Notes: generated by a model not told the origin, from the sequence alone. Shown: positions 1 through 4,991, counted from the stretch's first letter. The stretch: DNA of 6,714 nucleotides from an uncultured Lachnospiraceae bacterium (GCA_910586315.1 CAJUIP010000079.1:1-6714), one strand, 5' to 3'. Program-made: numbers and translations.

Positions 1-29
1 ATGCCCACCCTGTTAGCACCAGGATGGGC
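1..29 (-). terminator. Antitoxin terminator, copy 1 (U-tract outside the window)
   Basis: On the - strand, GCCCATCCTG and CAGGGTGGGC (bases 29-20 and 12-3) form a 10-bp stem with one G-U pair and a 7-nt loop. In the intact copies this is followed by seven Ts. Here the window ends at the foot of the stem. Confidence 0.55.
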
Positions 30-92
30 GCCTCTCACTGAGAGGTAACTGCCTTCGCTTGGGAAACTCCACCTTTGGAGTGGGGCTCCTAT

Positions 93-125
93 AGGGGCGC
101 CTGTTACCAGCAGGCGCCTCTTTCT
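93..125 (+). terminator. Toxin mRNA terminator, copy 1
   Basis: Perfect 8-bp stem GGCGCCTG/CAGGCGCC (96-103, 111-118) with a 7-nt loop, followed by TCTTTCT. It would end the mRNA of a toxin lying left of the window. The same spot is the predicted 5' end of the antisense RNA, so the two transcripts overlap end to end. Confidence 0.6.
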
Positions 126-131
126 ATCTAA

Positions 132-160
132 AGGATAGCATAAAGCGGCAGAAAGTTCAA
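132..160 (-). promoter_or_regulatory. Antitoxin promoter, copy 1
   Basis: On the - strand, -35 TTGAAC (160-155), a 17-bp spacer and -10 TATCCT (137-132). This places the RNA start near 125, and the layout is conserved in all three units. Confidence 0.65.
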
Positions 161-225
161 GAGAATTCTTTTTTATAGCGCGGAGCAGGGCATATGGAAA
201 GTGTTTTCTGTGATGAATGGGGCGG

Positions 226-254
226 TTGAAATTTGCGTCATATTGTGATAGAAT
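226..254 (+). promoter_or_regulatory. Toxin promoter, copy 1
   Basis: -35 TTGAAA (226-231), a 17-bp spacer and -10 TAGAAT (249-254) with an extended TGA immediately before it. It is closer to the sigma-A consensus than the opposing antitoxin promoter. Predicted start is near 261, giving a leader of about 79 nt. Confidence 0.75.
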
Positions 255-259
255 CCATT

Positions 260-332
260 CATGGAACCCATGACAGGGGTGGCAGCCTCCCGAGCCAATG
301 ACCGGCTTGCCGGAATACATAGGAAGGGAGGT
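260..332 (+). promoter_or_regulatory. Structured toxin leader with sequestered Shine-Dalgarno, copy 1
   Basis: The 5' end can fold as CATGG/CCATG (260-264, 268-272). The strong Shine-Dalgarno GGGAGGT (326-332, 7 nt before the ATG) is complementary to GCCTCCC at 285-291. A nested CCGG/CCGG hairpin (302-313) holds the two strands close. This layout should block ribosome entry on the full-length mRNA, as described for other type I toxin messages. The fold is read by eye and not computed. Confidence 0.5.
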
Positions 333-339
333 GGCGCCA

Positions 340-465
340 ATGACAGCTGCAGATATCATTATGATATTCATAGGGGTGATCGGCTTGCTGATTGCTTTCG
401 GTAGCTTTGTTATAGCGTTGCTTGCCTTTCTCGACAGAGACAAGGACCACAAGCGAAAAAAATAA
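340..465 (+). CDS. Holin-like type I toxin peptide, copy 1 (41 aa)
   Basis: Small membrane peptide of the putative holin-like toxin family, which acts in or on the cytoplasmic membrane when its antisense RNA is missing. It begins MTAADIIMIF, has one hydrophobic helix (about residues 6-31, rich in I, L, V, F, G) and a charged tail LDRDKDHKRKK. Length and plan (short N-terminus, one membrane span, aspartate then a basic end) match the family. The start is fixed by the Shine-Dalgarno GGGAGGT seven bases upstream. It lies between a sigma-A promoter (226-254) and a terminator (556-588), with an antisense RNA from 588 to about 456 that covers its last codons and 3' UTR. It is identical to the copy at 803-928. 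Whether it still kills, or is a silent family member, cannot be read from sequence. Confidence 0.88.
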   Translation: MTAADIIMIFIGVIGLLIAFGSFVIALLAFLDRDKDHKRKK

Positions 466-493
466 TGCCCACCCTGTTAGCACCAGGATGGGC
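456..493 (-). terminator. Antitoxin terminator, copy 2
   Basis: The - strand stem GCCCATCCTG/CAGGGTGGGC (493-484, 476-467; 10 bp with one G-U, 7-nt loop) is followed by ATTATTTTTTT. Seven of these Ts are the complement of the toxin's final lysine codons. On the + strand the same stem has an A-C mismatch, so it favours the antisense RNA. Confidence 0.8.
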
Positions 494-555
494 GCCTCTC
501 ACTGAGAGGTAAGTAACCCGCTTGGGAAACTCCACCTTTGGAGTGGGGCTCCTAT

Positions 556-588
556 AGGGGCGTCTGTTAGCAGCAGGCGCCTCTTTCT
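556..588 (+). terminator. Toxin 1 mRNA terminator
   Basis: Stem GGCGTCTG/CAGGCGCC (559-566, 574-581; one U-G wobble), extendable outward by GG/TC, followed by TCTTTCT. It gives a toxin mRNA of about 330 nt from a start near 261. Confidence 0.65.
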
Positions 589-594
589 ATCTAA

Positions 595-623
595 AGAATA
601 GCATAAAGCAGCAGAAAGTTCAA
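595..623 (-). promoter_or_regulatory. Antitoxin promoter, copy 2
   Basis: -35 TTGAAC (623-618), a 17-bp spacer and -10 TATTCT (600-595) on the - strand. The -10 differs by one base from copies 1 and 3 (TATCCT). Confidence 0.65.
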
Positions 624-688
624 GAGAATTCTTTTTTATAGCGCGGAACAGGGCATATGGAAAGTGTTTTCTGTGATGAATGGGGCGG

Positions 689-717
689 TTGAAATTCGCG
701 TCATATTGTGATAGAAT
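689..717 (+). promoter_or_regulatory. Toxin promoter, copy 2
   Basis: -35 TTGAAA (689-694), 17-bp spacer, -10 TAGAAT (712-717) with extended TGA. Same as copy 1 apart from one spacer base (T to C). Confidence 0.75.
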
Positions 718-722
718 CCATT

Positions 723-795
723 CATGGAACCCATGACAGGGGTGGCAGCCTCCCGAGCCAATGACCGGCTTGCCGGAATACATAGGAAGGGAGGT
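723..795 (+). promoter_or_regulatory. Structured toxin leader with sequestered Shine-Dalgarno, copy 2
   Basis: Identical to the copy 1 leader: GCCTCCC (748-754) can pair with GGGAGGT (789-795), with the CCGG hairpin between and a CATGG/CCATG hairpin at the 5' end. The fold is inferred by eye. Confidence 0.5.
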
Positions 796-802
796 GGCGC
801 CA

Positions 803-928
803 ATGACAGCTGCAGATATCATTATGATATTCATAGGGGTGATCGGCTTGCTGATTGCTTTCGGTAGCTTTGTTATAGCGTTGCTTGCCTTTCTCGACAG
901 AGACAAGGACCACAAGCGAAAAAAATAA
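803..928 (+). CDS. Holin-like type I toxin peptide, copy 2 (41 aa)
   Basis: Second copy of the single-span membrane peptide, identical in DNA and protein to 340-465, which shows a recent duplication or gene conversion. It has its own promoter (689-717), the same sequestered Shine-Dalgarno (789-795) and a 3' UTR overlapped by antitoxin copy 3 (1051 to about 919). The hydrophobic core at residues 6-31 and basic tail are as in copy 1. It is the last toxin of the array on this side: the next unit ends before a toxin promoter appears. Confidence 0.88.
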   Translation: MTAADIIMIFIGVIGLLIAFGSFVIALLAFLDRDKDHKRKK

Positions 929-956
929 TGCCCACCCTGTTAGCACCAGGATGGGC
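919..956 (-). terminator. Antitoxin terminator, copy 3
   Basis: Same 10-bp stem as copy 2 (956-947 with 939-930), with the T-tract at 925-919 lying antisense to the last toxin codons. Confidence 0.8.
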
Positions 957-1018
957 GCCTCTCACTGAGAGGTAAGTAACCCGCTTGGGAAACTCCACCT
1001 TTGGAGTGGGGCTCCTAT

Positions 1019-1051
1019 AGGGGCGTCTGTTAGCAGCAGGCGCCTCTTTCT
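1019..1051 (+). terminator. Toxin 2 mRNA terminator
   Basis: Stem GGCGTCTG/CAGGCGCC with a 7-nt loop, followed by TCTTTCT. Same sequence as the toxin 1 terminator. Confidence 0.65.
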
Positions 1052-1057
1052 ATCTAA

Positions 1058-1086
1058 AGGATAGCATAAAGCGGCAGAAAGTTCAA
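1058..1086 (-). promoter_or_regulatory. Antitoxin promoter, copy 3
   Basis: -35 TTGAAC (1086-1081), 17-bp spacer, -10 TATCCT (1063-1058) on the - strand. Confidence 0.65.
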
Positions 1087-1212
1087 GAGAATTCTTTTTT
1101 ATAGAATGGAGTCCTACAGCATGGAGCAGGGCATATGGCAAGAGTTTTCTATGATGCATGGGGGCCATTATCACAGCTTGACTTAAAAATATGTTAAAAT
1201 AATCGAGCACTA

Positions 1213-1241
1213 TTGACATTTTTTTAAACGCATGCTATTAT
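1213..1241 (+). promoter_or_regulatory. Promoter of the marR-type gene
   Basis: Consensus -35 TTGACA (1213-1218), a 17-bp spacer and -10 TATTAT (1236-1241) preceded by an extended TGC. Predicted start is near 1248, leaving a leader of about 17 nt that holds only the ribosome binding site GGAGGG (1251-1256). The region around the -10 contains CTATTATAC, which resembles half of the palindrome at 1728-1743 and may allow autoregulation. Confidence 0.8.
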
Positions 1242-1264
1242 ACTTTGCGAGGAGGGATACCCTT

Positions 1265-1687
1265 ATGAATACATCCTGGGATTGTGGACTGCTGATGAAG
1301 CAAATTAATGACGAACTGCAAAAGAATGCCAACAATGCCCTGCGCTCTCAGGGAATGACGATTGCCCAGTTGGACACCCTTATGGAGCTGAACCGGGCCC
1401 CGGAGGGGCAGTGCTCTTTAAAGGAACTGGAGCAGCTGCTTCATGTGGCCCAGTCTACAGCGGCGGGGATTGTTGCGCGGCTGGAGCAAAAGGGTTTTGT
1501 ACAGGGCTTCGGGGACGCGGCCGACCGGCGGGTCAAGCTGGTGCGTATCACGCCGGCAGGTATCGAATGTGTGCGAGCCGCCCAGCACCACCGGGACGAG
1601 GTGGAGGAGAAGCTCCTTTCCGGCCTGACGGAGACCGAGCGGGATATTTTTTGCGCCCTCTTGAAAAAGGTGCGGGACTCCCTGTAA
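1265..1687 (+). CDS. MarR-family transcriptional regulator (140 aa)
   Basis: Winged helix-turn-helix repressor of the MarR family, probably controlling itself and the efflux pump that follows. The start at 1265 (MNTSWDCGLL) has GGAGGG eight bases upstream. An in-frame ATG at 1232 lies upstream of the predicted transcript start, between the -35 and -10, and is excluded. Residues 49-60 (QCSLKELEQLLH) give the first DNA-binding helix, 61-79 (VAQSTAAGIVARLEQKGFV) the recognition helix, and 81-99 the wing with the family's D-x-R signature (DAADRR, 84-89). The ends form the helical dimer interface. Its length is about that of MepR of Staphylococcus aureus, which also precedes a MATE pump. The ligand cannot be deduced. 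Confidence 0.93.
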   Translation: MNTSWDCGLLMKQINDELQKNANNALRSQGMTIAQLDTLMELNRAPEGQCSLKELEQLLHVAQSTAAGIVARLEQKGFVQGFGDAADRRVKLVRITPAGIECVRAAQHHRDEVEEKLLSGLTETERDIFCALLKKVRDSL

Positions 1688-1695
1688 CGGTCTGC

Positions 1696-1719
1696 CGCCA
1701 GATGGGGGCGTTTCTTTTT
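1696..1719 (+). terminator. Possible weak terminator or attenuator after the marR-type gene
   Basis: Short stem CGCC/GGCG (1696-1699, 1707-1710) with a 7-nt loop, then TTTCTTTTT. The stem is only 4 bp, so any termination would be partial. Confidence 0.3.
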
Positions 1720-1727
1720 AACCTAAA

Positions 1728-1743
1728 TAATAGTATACTATTA
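1728..1743. promoter_or_regulatory. Palindromic operator overlapping the MATE promoter
   Basis: TAATAGTATACTATTA is a perfect 16-bp inverted repeat in the 87-bp gap between regulator and pump. Its centre contains TATACT (1734-1739), usable as a -10, with a weak -35 TTTCTT at 1711-1716 and a 17-bp spacer. MarR proteins bind AT-rich palindromes of this size, so binding here would shut the pump promoter. The assignment is inferred from position and symmetry. Confidence 0.6.
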
Positions 1744-1774
1744 AAATCATCATTTTGATTTAAGGAGGAATTAT

Positions 1775-3118
1775 ATGAGCACGGATACTCTGACTGTTTT
1801 TGAAAAGGCTCCGGTACCCAGAGTGGTACTGAAAAACGCGATCCCTGCCATGGCAGCTATGCTGATGGTACTGATCTACAATTTAGCGGATACTTTTTTC
1901 ATTGGCCAAACCCATAATGACATCCTGGTAGCGGCAGTGTCTCTGGCCACGCCGGTATTTCTGATCTTTATGGCGGCGGGAACTGTGTTTGGCATTGGCG
2001 GCACCTCTGTGATCTCCCGTGCTTTCGGCGAGGGACGTGTGGAGTATGCAAAGAAGGTGTGTGCTTTCTGTATGTGGAGCTGCGTGGCGGTGGGGATCGT
2101 GATGTCTGTCGGGTTCCTGTTTTTTATGGATCAAATTTTGACTATGATCGGGGCCAGCGAAGATACCTGGGAACCGGCGAAAACCTATTTGACCATCGTT
2201 GCCCTGGGCGGTCCCTTTGTACTGATCTCGAACTGCTACTCCAATATCCTCCGGGCGGAGGGTCAGCCTAACAAGGCGATGGTGGGTCAGATTTTGGGAA
2301 ATTTTCTTAATGTAGTCCTGGATCCCATTATGATCCTGACTTTCCGCTGGGGCATTGCCGGGGCGGCTATCGCCACCGTCGTCGGCAATATGGCAGGCGC
2401 CGGGTACTATATTCTCTATTACCTTTGGGGACAGTCTGATCTTAGCATCCACATCCGGGATTTTTCTGTGAAAAATAAAATTTGCGCCAATGTACTTTCG
2501 ATTGGTATTCCTGCCTCTTTGGGCTCTCTCCTGATGAGCGTGTCCCAGATCATCGTCAACGCGCGGATGGCACAGTATGGGGATATGGCTCTGGCGGGAA
2601 TGGGCGTAGCCATGAAGGTGACTATGATAACCGGCATGGTCTGTATTGGCTTTGGCCAGGGGGTCCAGCCTTTGCTGGGCTATTGCGTAGGAGCGCGGCT
2701 ATGGGAGCGGTTCAAAAAGATCATGCGTTTTTCTGTCTTCTTTTCTCTGGGTCTCAGCGCTGTTATGACGGGAGTATGCTATCTCCTTCGGGATGCCATC
2801 ATCCGGACTTTCCTTACTGAGCCCGCCTCCTTTGACTATGCGGTCACCTTTACCAACATCCTGCTGACCACCAGCATCCTGTTCGGCGTGTTCTATGTGC
2901 TGACCAACGCGCTCCAGGCCATGGGGGCGGCGGCGCAGGCCCTTATCATAAACCTCAGCCGCCAGGGGATCATTTATATCCCGGCCCTGTTTCTCCTGCA
3001 GTCGGTCCTGGGAGCCAATGGCCTGGCCTGGGCGCAGCCGGTGGCCGACCTGCTTTCCACCACACTGGTGGCGGGGTTGTATCTGGGAACTTCCCGGCGG
3101 ATGATGACGCCTGCCTGA
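1775..3118 (+). CDS. MATE-family multidrug efflux transporter, MepA-like (447 aa)
   Basis: Integral membrane exporter of the MATE family, which expels cationic drugs and dyes in exchange for Na+ or H+. The length (447 aa) and about twelve hydrophobic stretches fit a complete protein. The N-terminus has FEKAPV (9-14) followed by helix 1 with IYNLADTFFIGQ (34-45), close in style to MepA, and Asp39 in this helix is typical. Other family features are the GTVFGIGGTSVISRAFGEG loop (69-87), ILRAEGQPNKA (158-168) and LDPIMI (182-187) in the first half, and IGIPASLGSLLMS (243-255), GFGQGVQPLLGYCVGA (292-307) and NALQAMG (378-384) in the second. AAGGAGG lies six bases before the start. It follows the MarR gene and a palindromic operator, so it is probably drug-inducible. 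No strong terminator is seen after it. The substrate is unknown. Confidence 0.94.
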   Translation: MSTDTLTVFEKAPVPRVVLKNAIPAMAAMLMVLIYNLADTFFIGQTHNDILVAAVSLATPVFLIFMAAGTVFGIGGTSVISRAFGEGRVEYAKKVCAFCMWSCVAVGIVMSVGFLFFMDQILTMIGASEDTWEPAKTYLTIVALGGPFVLISNCYSNILRAEGQPNKAMVGQILGNFLNVVLDPIMILTFRWGIAGAAIATVVGNMAGAGYYILYYLWGQSDLSIHIRDFSVKNKICANVLSIGIPASLGSLLMSVSQIIVNARMAQYGDMALAGMGVAMKVTMITGMVCIGFGQGVQPLLGYCVGARLWERFKKIMRFSVFFSLGLSAVMTGVCYLLRDAIIRTFLTEPASFDYAVTFTNILLTTSILFGVFYVLTNALQAMGAAAQALIINLSRQGIIYIPALFLLQSVLGANGLAWAQPVADLLSTTLVAGLYLGTSRRMMTPA

Positions 3119-3314
3119 TATTGGTGCGGGAAATTAGTAACAGCTCAGGTTTGCATCTTCTTGCCCGCGTACCGCGGACAAAAAGCATCGGGCGTTCACC
3201 CAATGTGGAAAAACGGATACAATCAGTCTTACAAGCAAGCTTGACGCCTGTTTTATCTGTCTTTCCCCGCCCCGTGAACTGTTACGGAAATTTTGAGGAA
3301 CAATCGTATTTCCC
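3119..3314. other. Intergenic region, no gene seen
   Basis: No open frame here has a credible ribosome binding site. Small stems are present: CCGCG/CGCGG near 3164-3178, and CCGTGA/TTACGG around 3272-3287 followed by AAATTTTG. Neither is a convincing terminator for the MATE gene. Confidence 0.5.
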
Positions 3315-3343
3315 TTGCGTGACAGACGAATTTCTGTTATAAT
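3315..3343 (+). promoter_or_regulatory. Strong promoter upstream of the three-gene cluster
   Basis: -35 TTGCGT (3315-3320), a 17-bp spacer and consensus -10 TATAAT (3338-3343) with extended TGT. Predicted start is near 3350, leaving an untranslated leader of about 250 nt before the ATG at 3604. Confidence 0.7.
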
Positions 3344-3349
3344 CGCTTT

Positions 3350-3603
3350 ATGTTTGAAACTTTATTTCTGCCATTTACGCGCCCGGTTTTGTGGTATGTG
3401 GCTGCCAGAAAGCAAATTTTAGATACGAGTGTTTTTGTACGATTTTTTAGAAGGAGAGCCTGATCAATATAATAATCTATTTTGACATGTTCAACTTTAT
3501 ACCGTCAAAAGCGGCGTTCTTATGTCTGCAGGAAACTGTGCGGCGGAGAGCGCCTTTTTGTTTTGAACATCGACGGTGTTCCACAATAAGGAGAAGCTGC
3601 AAT
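3350..3603 (+). other. Long structured 5' leader or small RNA region
   Basis: About 250 nt lie between the promoter and the first cluster gene. TTTCTG and CAGAAA (about 3365 and 3410) can close a stem. ATGTTCAA (3487-3494) is exactly complementary to TTGAACAT (3562-3569), and CCGTC (3502-3506) to GACGG (3571-3575). These two pairings cross each other, so they would be a pseudoknot or alternatives. An AAGGAG at 3451-3456 has no start codon after it. It does not match any riboswitch class I can recognise. Confidence 0.4.
3513..3564 (+). terminator. Terminator-like hairpin in the leader
   Basis: Stem GGCGTTCT/AGAGCGCC (3513-3520, 3547-3554; one U-G pair) with a 26-nt loop that can hold a CAG-GAAA-CTG mini-hairpin, followed by TTTTTGTTTT. 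It lies 40 nt before the gene start, so it would either end a small RNA or act as an attenuator. Confidence 0.5.
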
Positions 3604-4008
3604 ATGAAAAATTTTTTAAATTACACGCCGGAAAAGTACACAAAATCCGATTTTCAGAAAATCGAAGAAGGGATTTATAAAACCAGGTGCCCATATGATG
3701 ACAGCGATAGAGATATTTTTGTCACATCCCTTACTTTTGAGATGGAGCCGGATTGCTATGGAGAAGAAGATGCGTCGCCCAGAAATCTTACACAGGTTCC
3801 GATAGAGGGGCTATTGGATGAATTTAATCTGTTTGTTACAGATTTTTATGAGCAGTTAAATGAAACAAGTGAAGCCATCTGTTATCAGGAGTTTGGTTCC
3901 TTCGATCTGGCGGATATCCAGAAGTTGAGGAATCTTATCGGGAAACGGTTTTATGCTGTGCCATATATGGAGGATGGGGAAGAATATTACAACATGGTAA
4001 TGGAATAA
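3604..4008 (+). CDS. Uncharacterised acidic protein (134 aa), first gene of the cluster
   Basis: I do not recognise this protein. It starts MKNFLNYTPEKYTKSDFQKI, with AAGGAG (3588-3593) ten bases before the ATG. An upstream in-frame ATG at 3487 lies inside the leader hairpin region, has no ribosome binding site, and is excluded. The protein is rich in Asp and Glu, for instance CPYDDSDRDIF (33-43) and MEPDCYGEEDASP (51-63), and ends MEDGEEYYNMVME. It has no signal peptide or membrane span, so it is probably cytosolic. Small acidic soluble proteins beside DUF2185/Imm33-type genes are often immunity proteins, but that is a context argument only. Its DNA is visibly richer in A+T than the MarR/MATE pair. 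It lies 59 bp before the DUF4299-like gene on the same strand. Confidence 0.8.
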   Translation: MKNFLNYTPEKYTKSDFQKIEEGIYKTRCPYDDSDRDIFVTSLTFEMEPDCYGEEDASPRNLTQVPIEGLLDEFNLFVTDFYEQLNETSEAICYQEFGSFDLADIQKLRNLIGKRFYAVPYMEDGEEYYNMVME

Positions 4009-4067
4009 ATGGTGAACTTGATATGACATGATAATAATTTTGATGAAAAAGACGGGGAGATTATAGT

Positions 4068-4970
4068 ATGGCATTTACTCTGCAGATCAGACAAAAGAAA
4101 CTGTTTGGAAAGACAATTCTTGATATCCCGTCACTGGCGAAAGCCTGTGGCTTGTGCTATGGTTCCAATAATGATTTTTATATCCTGCAGGAGAATGAAC
4201 AGACCAACGGAACGGCTGTCTTTTATAATCCTGAACATATAGGGCGGGGGATTTTTTTTGATGGCAGCAGATCCAGGGAAGGATATTACGAGATAAGTTA
4301 TAATATTCCTACCACTAAATCGGAAATCACAGACTTTGCCAGGTTTGCAGGGGAGATAGAAAGCCGCCTTGGCAGGGCAGAGATGTACTGTGTGGAAGAA
4401 GAGAGGGCCTTTACCGGCAGAGAATTGGAACAGGGGATTGAGGATTTTGCCGCGTTCAGCCGGAAGTCACTGAACCAGTTTTGCCAGAATAAGGAATTTC
4501 GGAGTCACATTCTTACCCTGGCACGGTGGCCTTATACACTGACAGAAGACAAGACGGCCGCATGGGGAACATGTATGGACCTTTTCGATTTTGAGCGGAC
4601 CCTGCATGGTCTCCAGGCACGGGATGTCTATTACGCAAAACCCAGTCTTCTGCAGAAAAACGATACAAAAGAGATTGGGGCCTTTTATGCCTTAACGGAG
4701 GAATGTGAGAGTGTCTTTCCTGTCCGGGCTGACGGATTTCTGAATCTGAATGAGTTGAAAGTGACAGAAGGGTTTGTACAGTTTGTGCTTTACAGCGAGC
4801 AGCGTGCGCTGGAAGGAATATTCCCTTACGGGCAGTTTATTGAGGAATTGAGCGGATATGATGTCAGGCAGTTTGACGCGGACCATATCCTGATTCCGCC
4901 TATGACAAAAGCAGAGCTGGTAAAGCTGGCCGGGAAACTGCGTGGAGACGAAGGTATGATACAGAGTTGA
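4068..4970 (+). CDS. DUF4299-like protein of unknown function (300 aa)
   Basis: The opening MAFTLQIRQKKLFGK and the overall length resemble the DUF4299 family of Bacillota, an uncharacterised soluble family. I assign this from memory of the family's look, not from a search. The start has GGGGAG (4054-4059) eight bases upstream. No signal peptide, membrane helix or catalytic motif is visible. There is a glycine/aromatic region (CYGSNNDFYILQENEQTNG, about 30-48), a central acidic helical part (FAGEIESRLGRAEMYCVEEE, about 93-112), and a C-terminal MTKAELVKLAGKLRGDE likely to be a helix. It ends 21 bp before the next start, which suggests one transcript and possibly translational coupling. Its role is unknown. 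Confidence 0.75.
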   Translation: MAFTLQIRQKKLFGKTILDIPSLAKACGLCYGSNNDFYILQENEQTNGTAVFYNPEHIGRGIFFDGSRSREGYYEISYNIPTTKSEITDFARFAGEIESRLGRAEMYCVEEERAFTGRELEQGIEDFAAFSRKSLNQFCQNKEFRSHILTLARWPYTLTEDKTAAWGTCMDLFDFERTLHGLQARDVYYAKPSLLQKNDTKEIGAFYALTEECESVFPVRADGFLNLNELKVTEGFVQFVLYSEQRALEGIFPYGQFIEELSGYDVRQFDADHILIPPMTKAELVKLAGKLRGDEGMIQS

Positions 4971-4991
4971 CGCTGAGGAGGAGTCGGACAT

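Larger units (their letters stand above)
1..125 (-). ncRNA. Antisense antitoxin RNA, copy 1 (left end at window edge)
   Basis: Predicted antitoxin RNA read leftward from about 125. Its promoter is at 132-160. Its terminator stem is at 3-29, and the U-tract would lie just left of the window. It would be antisense to the 3' end of a toxin mRNA whose gene lies off the left edge. The body contains three hairpins that can form in either strand: the pair 96-103/111-118, ACTCCA/TGGAGT (66-71/76-81) and CCTCTC/GAGAGG near 31-45. Stacked stem-loops of this kind are usual in type I antitoxin RNAs. The RNA ends are inferred from promoter and terminator positions. Confidence 0.65.
456..588 (-). ncRNA. 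Antisense antitoxin RNA, copy 2 (about 133 nt), pairs with toxin 1
   Basis: Predicted cis-antisense RNA running from about 588 to about 456, fully complementary to the 3' end of the toxin 1 mRNA. It covers the terminal lysine codons, the stop and the whole 3' UTR. It has its own promoter (595-623) and Rho-independent terminator (456-493). This convergent 3'-overlap is the layout of txpA/ratA-type modules of Bacillota, in which pairing prevents toxin synthesis or triggers RNase III cleavage. Because the overlap is nearly the same in every unit, each antitoxin could also pair with the other toxin mRNAs. Confidence 0.75.
919..1051 (-). ncRNA. Antisense antitoxin RNA, copy 3, pairs with toxin 2
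   Basis: Predicted antisense RNA from about 1051 to about 919, complementary to the 3' end of toxin 2. Its promoter is at 1058-1086 and its terminator at 919-956. It belongs to the partial unit C, so the array ends with an antitoxin and every toxin in the window has a cognate antisense partner. Confidence 0.75.
1..1163. repeat. Tandem array of 463/464-bp type I toxin-antitoxin units (two full, one partial)
   Basis: Unit A is 1-464, unit B 465-927 and unit C (partial) 928 to about 1163. A and B are nearly identical over their whole length, and the toxin coding parts are identical base for base. They differ at a few positions near 50-60, 98-108, 134, 147, 188 and 236 (unit A numbering). Unit C keeps the terminators, the antisense promoter and part of the spacer. 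After about 1104 it gains some 15-18 bases, and after about 1163 it diverges, so it lacks a toxin promoter and toxin gene. Base 1 matches the last base of the toxin stop codon in the other units, so the array very likely continues to the left of the window. Confidence 0.95.

Noticed and set aside
261..404. Possible 47-aa leader peptide starting at the toxin mRNA 5' end and overlapping the toxin
   Set aside because: Its ATG sits at the predicted transcript start with no ribosome binding site and lies inside a hairpin. The well-placed Shine-Dalgarno serves the toxin ATG at 340.
259..483. Minus-strand frame opposite toxin 1 (74 aa), repeated at 722-946
   Set aside because: It runs antisense through the toxin gene and leader and is duplicated only because the whole unit is. 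It lacks its own ribosome binding site and promoter. The - strand transcript predicted here is a short non-coding antitoxin that ends before most of this frame.
499..915. Minus-strand frame of 138 aa across two repeat units (and a shorter version at 962-1219)
   Set aside because: Shadow of the repeat. It crosses the antitoxin promoter, the toxin promoter and the toxin gene in antisense, and the shared tail is just the translated antitoxin region.
1..1163. CRISPR array or integron cassette array
   Set aside because: The repeats are 463 bp units containing genes and promoters, not short repeats with unique spacers. No attC-like sites or integrase are present.
1232..1264. Upstream start for the MarR gene giving 151 aa
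   Set aside because: The ATG at 1232 lies between the -35 and -10 of the gene's own promoter, so it is not in the mRNA. The start at 1265 has a good ribosome binding site.
3121..3342. Small + strand frame of 73 aa after the MATE gene
   Set aside because: It starts at a TTG with no ribosome binding site, shows no protein-like composition, and runs through the promoter at 3315-3343.
3350..3463. 37-aa open frame starting right after the -10 at 3338
   Set aside because: It would have to be leaderless, has no ribosome binding site, and its length is within chance expectation.
3487..3603. Upstream start extending the 134-aa protein to 173 aa
   Set aside because: The extra 39 residues come from the terminator-like hairpin and leader, and no ribosome binding site precedes 3487. 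AAGGAG precedes the ATG at 3604.
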